Positions 1 to 9,700 of a stretch of 64,000 nucleotides of DNA are shown here, piece by piece (within the stretch, counting starts at the first letter, position 1; the number at the start of each line of letters is the position of its first letter). The translations under genes were made by a program, and so were the position numbers. The notes below the pieces were generated by a model. That model was not told the origin of the DNA, made no database searches, and saw only the letters and a list, made by a program, of their open reading frames with translations. This stretch comes from Metellina segmentata (Eukaryota; Arthropoda; Arachnida; Araneae; Tetragnathidae), in assembly GCA_947359465.1 (NCBI GenBank), contig OX375872.1, forward strand, positions 13,028,137-13,092,136, written 5' to 3'.

Positions 1-778
1 ATTTATGGCATTCACACTAATGAAATTTGGCACACATGTAGTACGAATTTTTTGCAATTTTATAGACCAGCCCGATTTTTAAAATTTAATCTTGAAAATT
101 TTAAAATTAATTTAATGCGATGTTTATTATTATTATCTTTCTTCCGAATGGAAACAGTCATGAATCGGTATTGAATGAATCCGTATTTACTGCGCGTGTG
201 TATCCGTTTCCGTGTAGCCGCCCGATTACTGGATATCCTTTCAAAAATGTATTGCATTTTTAAAAGCATGTTAACTTTTAGTTAGCGTTGACTTTTAATC
301 TTTTATATAAGTATCTTTTTATTGTGCTTACTTTATTTTTGAAACTGGATAACGGTTGTACAATACGTTTGTTATTGTTTCTTTTTTAGACTACGATAGT
401 TTGGATTTTGATTTTTAAAGCATATTAACTTTTAGTTTGGATATTTTTTCAAAGTTTAGCGATATTTAATTTTGATCTTTTGTGCAATTTCTGGTTTGTT
501 TCATTTATGCAATCTTTTGTTTGTTTCTGTATAGTACTTTGGTTTTCGTATAGTTAATTTTTATCATTTTTGTTGTTGTACATACGACTAAATCAGATGA
601 CTCAAGAGTGGAACAGTATGCACATTTGACGCATCTGATTCAGATGCGTTGATGAACGATGGAAATGTTGCTGTACGAAAACTGAAGTACCCAGAAATCG
701 CTAAACTTCCAAAAAGATATCAAAACCAAAAGTAACGGGTGCTGCTTTTGTAAATTTTTATATTGCATAAATTATCAA

Positions 779-1240
779 AATTAAATATTGCTATTCTTTC
801 CAAAAGACACTCAAACACAGAAACAAACAAAAAATTGCATTAAATAATAACAAAATTATGGCATTTCGCTATAACGGCCTCTTTTCACGTACGCCCCACA
901 ATGTTTTGTTATACGACTAAAACAAATGCTGTTTTTATGCTTTTGTTTAGTATCAGCTCTCCCTTTAGATTACACTGCTATATTTTGCCTCATGAAAATA
1001 TCAGTCATGTTTGCGTAACATTGTCGTCATTTTACTGCGTTGTCGCTTTAGTGTAGTTAGACCAACACCGACTTTATACAAAGCCCACGTCACAACTCTA
1101 AATCCTATCGCGAGGCTACTTTTACGCGCTACGATACGAACTGAAGTCAGTTCATACTAATAGGTGTACTTAAACATAAGTAACTTTTTCATATTTGTCT
1201 TATAATACACTCACTACCCATACTTAAGCACAGAGAGTAA
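779..1240. repeat. Direct repeat, unit 1
   Basis: This segment recurs at 1720-2190 at an offset of 939-946 bases. Shared landmarks are TTAAATATTGCTAT, AGCCCACGTC, CCTATCGCGAGGCTACTTT and TAGGTGTACTTAAAC. The two copies differ by scattered substitutions and small indels, so the duplication is not recent. No function is apparent. Confidence 0.8.
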
Positions 1241-1719
1241 AATGTTAATTTCCAGAAGCCAATCTGAATTTGAGAGGCTGCAATGTGCTGCACAGAAAGA
1301 AGGAAGTATTAAAATGCGTTAGGTAACGGCCAATCACGGTTTCGTTTTGAGAAATATGCTAAAAATGCAATGTTGGATTTAAACATTATTTTGTTAATGA
1401 CACCAATGCTCCAACCCTTCACAATGCTGGCTTCTTATACAACTGCCTTTTTTGCATATTGGGGCTGTAAATTAAAAAATTACTGTTATTACGAAATTAT
1501 GTTAATTTGTTGATCTTTTATGCAATTTTTTGTTTGTTTCTGTGTATCTTTTTGCAAGTTTAGCGATTTCTGTGTTCTTGAGTTAACGGCAACATTTCCA
1601 TCGTTCATCAAAGCATCTCTCAAATGTGCATAATGTTCACTCTCAGAGTCCTCTCATTCAACAATATCCAAACCAAAAGTTTATGCTTTTGTTAATTTAT
1701 GTTGCATATATTATCAAAA

Positions 1720-2190
1720 TTAAATATTGCTATGTTTTCCAAAAGTCACCCAAACACAGAAACAAAGAAAAATATTGCATAAAAGAACAACAAAACTAGG
1801 GCATTTCGCTATAACTGACTTATTTTTTATTTACAGCCCACAATGTTTCGTTGTATGGCCAAAAAAAATGCTGTTTTTATGTTTCTGTTTAGTTTTAGCT
1901 TTTCTCTTTATGCTGCGGCACTGCTACATTTTGTGTCATGAAAATATGAGGAATGTTTGCACAACATTGTCATCATTTTACTGCATTGTCGCTTTAGTGT
2001 AGTTAGACCATCACTGACTTTATACAAAGCCCACGTCGCAGCTAAAAATCCTATCGCGAGGCTACTTTCATGCGCTATGATTCGAACTGCAGGCAGTTCA
2101 TACTAATAGGTGTACTTAAACTTAAGTAACTTTTTCATATTTGTCTTATAATACACTCACTACCCAAAGTTAAGCACAGAGAGTATGGCT
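1720..2190. repeat. Direct repeat, unit 2
   Basis: Second copy of the unit at 779-1240. Flanking pieces are also reused. The text around 1428-1480 (CTTCTTATACAACTGCC) recurs at 2187-2245, and the text around 1240-1345 (AAAATGTTAATTTC, AACGGCCAATCAC) recurs near 2545-2655. Parts of the array are therefore present up to three times. Confidence 0.8.
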
Positions 2191-2375
2191 TCTTATACAA
2201 CTGCCTTTTTTGCATATTGGGGCTGTAAATTAAAAAATTACTGTCAGCTACATACTCACAGTAAATACGTATTTAGTCAATACCAATTGAAGACTTGCTA
2301 TTTGGAGGAACACAATAATAATTAAATATCTCATTACATTACTTTCAAAATGTTGTGGATTAAATTTTAAAATTC

Positions 2376-2518
2376 GTGGTGGACTATAAAATTTTAAAGT
2401 ATTCTCACTATCTATGTGCCAAATTTCATTATTGGAAGTACTATAGATTCGTCAGGACGTGTGTGTGTGTGTGCCGAACATACAACACACATAGTACTTC
2501 ATTTTATAATTGTCTAGA
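2376..2518 (-). repeat. 5' end of an inverted family-2 Helitron (F2-D)
   Basis: Read on the minus strand from 2518, the sequence begins TCTAGACAATTATAAAATG and then reaches CCTGACGAATCTATAG and ATGAAATTTGGCACAT. This is the same 5' signature as the plus-strand copy at 10448 (TCTATGCTATTATAAAAG, then CCTGACGAATCTATGG). The copy contains a short GT/CA run. Its 3' end was not found. Confidence 0.55.
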
Positions 2519-3201
2519 CTCGCTGCCAAAAGTTAAGGACATTGTGGAAAATGTTAATTTCTGTAAGCTAATCTAAATTTGAGGCTGCAATTTGCTGCAG
2601 AGTTAGATGGAACTATGCAAATGTGTTATGTAACAGCCAATCACAGTTTCGTGTCGACAAATATAAAAAAGGCAGTCGTAAAGGAAGCCAGCATTGTCAA
2701 GGGTTAGAGGAGTTGCATGTAAGTGCTATAAAAAGTGTTTGCAACTTTTGTAGGATTAGTTTTCAAGATGGACGTGTTTCTGTCACTTCCACAACACAAA
2801 TAGCAAATAGTGAGCGCTGCCGTTCTGTGGGATGCCTTCAAGTTGGACAATCAATCACTCATGTTGCTCTTTTCTTTGGCGTTTATTCCGTCATTTCATG
2901 ATTATGCAAACAAGCCAAACAGTTGTGCAAACACCTGTGCCCCCCTGCCAAAAGGTTACAACCCCTGTGGTTCATCGATATATTGTGTTGTAGCAAAGCA
3001 CTCATCATGCATGGCTGTGCCAAAGGGCAAATCTTTCCCAATTAAATAAGGATGTCATCAAAAAGCAACTCTTGCGAGAATTGCCCCGTAGTTTTTAAAT
3101 TTACAAATCTATACACATTACGCGTGACACAAATGAGGCCTTAAAACACACAACACAGTTTTTTAACACATTGGAACCATCTGGACTACTCTCGCACATA
3201 T

Positions 3202-3512
3202 TGGAGCACCGATTATGCTTCTCACAAATATGAATCCACCTTCACTGTGCAACACTCTGTCAAGAAACTCATGCGAAAAATTATTGAAGCCGCCATCGTG
3301 ACTAGACATGCTGCAAGTTAAAATTCTAGAATACCAATTCCTAGTTCATTCTTAGAATACCAATCATCACTTCTGATATCCCATTCCAATTTAAAAAACT
3401 TCAGTTTGCAGTTCGTTTAAGTTTCACTGTGAGCATCAACAAGGCACAATCACTTAAAGTCATACGACTCAGTCTCATTAAACCGTGTTTCTCCCACGGT
3501 CAAGTGTTCGAG
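3202..3512 (+). pseudogene. Relic of a Helitron Pif1-like helicase (C-terminal part)
   Basis: Translated with several frame changes, this stretch gives pieces of the conserved C-terminal block of Helitron-encoded Pif1 family DNA helicases. One piece reads GAPIMLLTNMNPPSLCN. A later piece reads SINKAQSLKV followed by PCFSHGQV, which corresponds to the family's NKAQGQSLKV...PCFSHGQLYV motif VI region. In an autonomous Helitron this domain unwinds the donor strand for rolling-circle transposition. Here it has stop codons and frameshifts, the two residues GQ are missing from the motif, and nothing upstream resembles an intact Rep domain. It supports calling the surrounding region Helitron-derived. 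Confidence 0.75.
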
Positions 3513-3955
3513 ATAATTTAATACCTTTTTACTTTTTATAAAGAGATATCACTTAAATTTCTTGCCACTCATGGTTATTTTAATAAGTGTACATGTATAC
3601 TCTCTTGGGGGAAAATAATCAAGTAAAAAATGCAAATTTTTAAAATTTGTTTTCCTTTCGCACATGGCAGATTAATTTAATTTAATTGTTTCTAAAGTTA
3701 CATTTCACATCTACAAACGTTGCTAATTTTAAAAATTCAGATAAGCAATAAAATAATTCACTTTGTACTCAACAAAATAAAAAAAAATTACCTTTTATTT
3801 TGGTCTATTAATCTATTTTATTCAAAATTACCTCAACTTACAAAAATATTTCTAATTTTTCTGTCTCCCTATTATTTAAGTAATTTGCCCAAATCAACAC
3901 ATTTCATTGTTGTGTTCAAAATAAGATACACATTTAAGTTGTAAAATTTAAAAAA

Positions 3956-5361
3956 CTAGGGGGCTCCGCCCCCTGCTCGCTTACGCTCGCCAACCCCCGA
4001 GGATTGCTACGCAATCCCATTTGGTTTGCTTCGCAAACCAACACTCCTTTTACATATGGCATTTGGTTTGCTTCACAAACCAACATTCCTTTCGCAGAGT
4101 GAAACTATCTGAATAATTTGTATTATCCTGATTTCACTTTACGGTCCATGACGTCACAGTGAGGGCTTCGCCCCTTGCTCCCTTACGCTCGCCGACCCCC
4201 GGTACGCTCGCCGACCCCCTTGCGTAACAGGTATTGGTTTGCTTCCCAAACCAATACCTGTTACGCAAGTGATTTTACTCTTTTTTACTTTAACACTTAA
4301 TGTACCCTAAACTAATAGCCGCATGAGTCAAAAATCTTCTGCATCTTGTTCCCTGTACAATTTTAAGTAAACCCTATTAATCTCCAAACTTTACGATGTG
4401 TACTTTGTACTTTGTCGGTAAACCGTCTGAGAACAGAGGGAAAAAAGCGAGCCTTTTTCCTCGCCAAATAAAAAGAAATCGTTGTTATGGCAATTGTTGC
4501 TACGATAAATTTGATATCGGGCAAACCCGATAGTCAAAAATACAACCCTCCGTGAATACAATGCTCCGCGAATTTGCTCCGCGAAATAAAAAATACGAAA
4601 TTTGTGTCACCAATTTTTGATTGCATCGAATTTATTTATGAACCTATTTTAAAAATAATGGTACCGTAAGAAAGAGTACAGTCTGAGGTATACTGCGCTA
4701 TTTTCAAAATAAAAAACTAATAGTAATACGATATAGATATGACCGTTTTAGAGAGAGACAGTTAACGGTTGTAACAAAAAGTAGCGAAAATATCCAAATA
4801 TTCCGAATTTTGTATGACCAACTTTTGATCGCATCCAATTTAATTATTAACCGATTTCAAAAATAATAGTACCGTAAGAAAGAGTACATTCTGAGGTATA
4901 CTGCGATATTTTAAAAATTAAAAACTAATAGTAATAAAATATAGATACGGCAGTTTTAAAAAAAAGTAACAAAAATGTCCTGATTTTTCCCGAATTTCAA
5001 AAAAATATTATCAAGAACCAAATTGAAATTTCAAAAAAAAATTCGACGAGCTGCAAAAATTTACGTTGAGAGGTACTCTTTAAAAAAAACTCACGGCTGA
5101 AGAGTGAAAATTTGTATGTGTTTTGCTCACTCGCGGAAGAAATTTCGCTTCTTCAATTTTGACACTTAATAAACCCTAAACTAATAGCCGCATCGGAAAA
5201 AAATCTTAATAATTGTCCAGGGAATACGATGAAGAACAAATCATGTTAATTTCGTTTTTTTCCGATCAGTACTTTCTCGGGAAATCGTTTAAGAATCGAG
5301 CTAAACAACACAGTTTTCAATCCTGCGGTGGCGGCGGTAACTTTTTTTTAGTATAGAGAGA
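3956..5361 (-). mobile_element. Non-autonomous Helitron, family 1, copy 1
   Basis: Both ends are recognisable on the minus strand. The 5' end at 5361 is TCTCTCTATACTAAAA. The 3' end at 3956 is the hairpin GGGGGCGGAGCCCCC followed directly by CTAG, with host A before and host T after, as expected for A^T insertion. Next to the 3' end are two further short perfect hairpins, GGATTGC/GCAATCC and GGTTTGC/GCAAACC. The hairpin block is partly duplicated inside the element (about 4158-4270). No coding region is visible, so it depends on another element's transposase. Copies 2, 3 and 4 lie at 16164, 54399 and 61848. Confidence 0.85.
4219..4269. repeat. Perfect 23-bp inverted repeat with 5-base loop
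   Basis: The arms 4219-4241 and 4247-4269 are perfect reverse complements, separated by CTTCC. The hairpin sits inside Helitron copy 1. It contains the family's GGTTTGC/GCAAACC hairpin, extended outward by sixteen further perfectly paired bases, with one base near the loop changed from the usual form. Confidence 0.95.
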
Positions 5362-5631
5362 TAAGAGACTCATTTTTTCGGTTTTGAGTAAAAAAGCATG
5401 TTTTCTCACTCCTTTCACCATTCAATTTTCTCAACTGCCTTTTTCAAAAAATTAAATCTCTTAATTCTTAGAAAATACAATTTTTGGCATTGTAGTAAAA
5501 TATGCATGTGTATAAGATCGATTAAAAAAATAATACAACAATCAACACAAATTGTACAAGGTTTTATTAAAAATTTCAACAAATTTTAAATTTGAAGAAA
5601 TTTTTAATTTTTAATTAACATCACACAAAAG

Positions 5632-6000
5632 CAACACAATTGGCTATTAACGAAGGTCTGGTATCAATTCCCTAATTGAGAGATCCGAGGTAATTTTGAA
5701 TTATCGTCGTACTATAGCAACTCAACGTGCTATTTACAACGGTCCGGTATCAATCCCTAAGGAAAAGATCCGAGGCAATTTTTAATTAACATCGTACAAT
5801 ACCAACTCAACGGGCTCTTCACTACGGTCCGGGATCAATCGCCTAAGGAAAGTATCCGAGAAAATTGGGTAATTTTTAATTAACGTTCTCAAGCACTACA
5901 ACTACCTATTAATTAGGGTCGTAGTTAAATCCAATAAGGGAAATATACATGGATAACCACGGTCATATGATAACATAACACCTCAGCTGGCACCCCACCC
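5632..6000 (-). repeat. SINE tail amplified to four tandem units
   Basis: About four head-to-tail units of 85-91 bases start near 5644, 5730, 5815 and 5906. Each contains a form of ACGGTCCGG.ATCAAT, then AAGGAAA.GATCCGAG, then AATTTTTAATTAAC. On the minus strand this is the tail of the SINE at 62362-62690, which carries one unit. The adjoining CAGCTGGCACCCCAC (about 5984-6000) matches the SINE body as well. The tRNA-like head is absent here. Confidence 0.75.
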
Positions 6001-6059
6001 TCCAAGAAATTGTGACGTCACACCTATTCACTCTCTTCGCAATTCCAATTTCACAATAA

Positions 6060-6211
6060 CGAGGACATCACTGCGTTGCCCGTGGTGTTTGCGAAGCAAA
6101 CCAAATGGGAATGCTTAGCAAACACCGAAGGTTTACAAACGTTCCCAATGGACACACCTAACCCCACAAAGTACAGCACGGGCAACGCTGTGGTAGCCAC
6201 GCAGTGGCTAG
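6060..6211 (+). mobile_element. 3' end of family-2 Helitron (F2-A)
   Basis: The segment ends in CACGGGCAACGCTGTGGT, then the perfect hairpin AGCCAC-GCA-GTGGCT, then AGT, giving a terminal CTAG next to host T. The same end in decayed form closes the family-2 copies at 10951 and 41859. A family-1-like hairpin (GTTTGCGAAGCAAAC, about 6088-6102) lies just upstream. If F2-A runs from before base 1 to here, it is more than 6 kb long with other repeats nested in it. Confidence 0.65.
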
Positions 6212-6514
6212 TTACCTATATACACTGTACCTCTCCATTAAACACATGGAAATTCACGTATATTTGCATATCCAGTGTTGTCTGTTCACACTTTTGGTAA
6301 TATGGTCTGAGTGTTATGCCCTAACACTAATTTGATAACTTTAACAAATATATGAGTGTAACTGCATTTGAGAAATGTTGCTATTTTTCCTTACTTAGAG
6401 TTTCTTTGTTCAATAACTAACTGAATATCTGATAACTTTAAATGTGTGTGTAAGGCTAACTCATATTTCACTATGACATTCGTGTTTCATGATTAAACGC
6501 TGATTTTTTTTCAG

Positions 6515-6575
6515 AATGCATGAAGTAGGAAAGAAAACATTTCTCCTTACAAATAGTGATTATGGCTATACTGCT
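6515..6575 (+). CDS. NT5C2: NT5C2 exon ([15 protein letters not shown])
   Basis: The acceptor is TTTTTTTTCAG at 6514 and the donor GTGAGT starts at 6576. The first base is the third base of a split codon and the exon ends in phase 0. The peptide [18 protein letters not shown] is the conserved HAD motif II segment, where TNSD supplies the Ser/Thr-type phosphate-binding residue. The ATG at 6516 is internal and is not the translation start. Confidence 0.9.
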
Positions 6576-6722
6576 GTGAGTAAATATAATTATTTATTTT
6601 TTTATACTTTTCATGCATTAGTAATTATTAATTTATTATCTATAAATTTTTCTGTTTGTCGACTTTCTACTTGGCATCTCAGGGTTTTTACTTTATAAAA
6701 GTTTGGAAGATTTTTTTCTGTG

Positions 6723-6791
<69 letters not shown>

Positions 6792-9700
6792 AGATTTCCG
6801 AAAATGCTATTTTTTCCCTATGACAAAACTGAATTGACACAGAAAATTGTTGCTTATATTATATCTCATATAAGATAAATATTGTGCTTATCTGTATATA
6901 ATTTCGCAAGTGAATCTAATGGGACTTTTGTGTTTGATAGTTGAGTTCAAAATGTTATTCAATTAAAATAAAAATATTTCAAAACTGATTTTAAATCACC
7001 TTTGATCTCCATACAGACAGATTTGTAATGGTTTTTAAATATTTAATTCCATGTAATTGAATACAATAAGTTATTTTTGGGAGTGTAAGATTCTTATTTA
7101 AGATTTCTATTCTTACCAAAGCAAAAGTTTTGCTTTTTCCTTTCAAATCCTAATTTTTCTGCATAGGTATTGTTTTGATTTATTTAGTACATTACCGGTT
7201 TTATCCAAGGATTTCTTTAAAAAGTTTAGTATAAAATGAAAATTTTTCATTTCAGAAAATAATGTCTTATCTGTTTGATTTTCCATCTGAAGGAAGAGTA
7301 AGTAATTTGTGATTAGACCTTTATATTGATCTCTGTGGTGTGTCTGTGTCTGATAAGTTACACATTTCTTACATTATCCTAAATTATTTTTTATTTTACC
7401 ATTTTTACTGTTTAAGACCTTCATAAATTTCATTGTCTTTAATTTATTGCATTTATAATTGTAATTTTGTTGTGTAAAATAGTTGTAAATTTGTATTTTT
7501 TCGCTGTTCTCTTTTGCATATTCTTTTAAAAATTATTTATCTACCTTATACTATACTTTAAGTAATGAACAGTCAAATGTATTTTTGGAAACCAAATTAA
7601 ATTTTTCATATTTTATCCTTATTTCAGACATTTGAGGTGTATTCATAATTTTTCAGTTCGATAATCTAATTAATGAATTTCTTTAAAATTAAATATGCCA
7701 TGATTGTCTAAATGTGGCAATGTAAGGCGAAAATTATCGTTTGTCTCTTGAACCATAAAGAAAGCATTCAAAAGTATCAGTTTTTTTGCAGTATTTGGTT
7801 CCTGGCAACAAAATGTCTTAATATTTAAATCAAAATAACCTTTAATAGGCAAAGGTATTTTAATTCTCTGATTTACAAAAGGAAGTTTGCATTTAGATAT
7901 TAAGTTTATATATGATAATTGTAAAAAAAAAATAATAATAATGGTTTATTTCATGCTTATCATTCTGTATGTCTATTAAAAAATAACTTTTTGCTTTATG
8001 TGGTTTTGTTTTTAGAAGAAAGATTGGAAAGAATACTTTGATTATATTTTAGTTGATGCTAGAAAACCAGTATTTTTTAGTGGTGGGACTACATTGAGGC
8101 AAGTAGATACTGTAAGTAGCCATTAATGTGTTTTTTAAACTCGTTATTGGAATCATTTTCAGAATCATTAAATTTTTTTATTTGATTCTATTAGTCACAG
8201 TCAGTTCTATGAATTTAAATGATTTCCAGTGTAATTATTTTATATTTCTTTTTCTGGTTTCATTAATGTGTATCTTGACTGGGCATCTGATTCTAAATTT
8301 ATATCTTAAAAGTTCATAAATATTTACAATTTAATTCATTTTTATTTCGCAATGCATTTACATTTCTCATAGTGTTATTCATTATGATTAATTATACCCT
8401 TAATTTTTATTTCATAAATTTCATTATTAATAGAATTCCAAAAACAAGTTCTTTAATTGTTAGTGTATTCTGTTGTATTACATAATTTTAATCTTTGTGT
8501 ACAAAATATTATCTGCTAATTTTTTCGATCTTTCATGATTAATCAATATTTGTTCTTTTATATTGTGACATTTAATGTATAAAATTAAATGATTTACTGC
8601 TATCACTTAGAAGTGTTCCATCAAGTGGAACTTTGTTGATTAATATTTTGGTTTGCATTTTGAAAGTTGCTTTTGTAAATGGAATTAGTTTTGAAGAAAT
8701 TATTAAGTTACTTTGCAAAAAGGATATGTTTAAACAAACGTTTGTAAAAGACACTTCATGCAGTAGTAAGATGATTGATTTCACTCAGTTTATTATTTAA
8801 AACCATGATTTATGGATTGGTTAAAACATTATTTGCATTGCTAAAAACCAGTCTAGAAAAAATTTAATTTCAAACAATCGAGGTATTGACTCTTTAATCT
8901 TGATACACAGCAGCTTGTCTAGCCTATGTCTAGAAAATTCATATTGTATGGTTCAATCCATCCAAGCACCTGCTTTCTATCTTTCATTTTATTTTTGACC
9001 AGATTTTTAGAACAATCTATTGTAACATTTTAAGTCATAAACTGTTCATAGGTAAATTTTTGAAGATTCATTGTGTTTAAAAATTGTCATACATTTTCTC
9101 AAGTTTATGTAATATTTTCTTATGGTAGGAAACTGGTGCTTTACGAATTGGTATTCATGTTGGCCCATTAACACCTGGACAAGTTTATTCTGGAGGTAAT
9201 ACAACTAGGCCATTATTTGACTATAATTTCATGTGTGTTCTATCTTTATTACATTCTAATTTACTTGCAGGATGAAATTGTTTTGTCTCCAAAGTTTGTA
9301 CACTTTTAATAGCAAATTAATTTTATTCAGAAAGATATATTTATCAAACGGTATCTCTAGAATATTTACATTTTAGATATTTTTTATTATTTGTATTTTT
9401 TGCTGATTATCTTTTAAGTCTTTTAAATTGTTATTCAGTTTAGAAATGGTTTATTAATTACTGCATGTGTTTGTCAGTTTCCCCCATATCTTTTAAAAAC
9501 ATAAGATATATTGCTGTTATTGCTTTGAAATTTCAGTCCTGAATTTCCAATCTGAAAATAATTGAGTACAGGAAACTTAAGGCATTATTCAAATAGTATA
9601 AAATTATTCAGCTGTCTGGAGTGTGACTGAATCTGTTTATAGAAGTTTTAATATTTTGCTTAGATGCATTTTTCTTGAAATATACTTGCTCTTCTGAGAG

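Larger units (their letters stand above)
1..2375 (+). repeat. 5' part of a decayed family-2 Helitron (F2-A)
   Basis: The first 120 bases match the 5' regions of the family-2 copies at 10448 and 41060, sharing the phrase ATGAAATTTGGCACA followed by a poly-T/AATTTTAAAATTTAAT stretch. By comparison with the copy at 10448, the true 5' end lies about 50 bases upstream of the window. The rest is AT-rich and shows no credible open reading frame. It contains two copies of a ~460 bp unit (779-1240 and 1720-2190). The matching 3' end is probably at 6211. No host exon was found here, although the region must lie in an intron upstream of the purine nucleotidase exon at 6515. Confidence 0.5.

Noticed and set aside
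2623..3049. Two open frames near the helicase relic
   Set aside because: No domain recognised; they lie in decayed Helitron sequence with stops in the colinear frame.
5632..5940. Possible CRISPR-like array because of regular spacing
   Set aside because: The units are diverged along their whole length with no identical repeats and unique spacers; they match a SINE tail, and the genome is eukaryotic.
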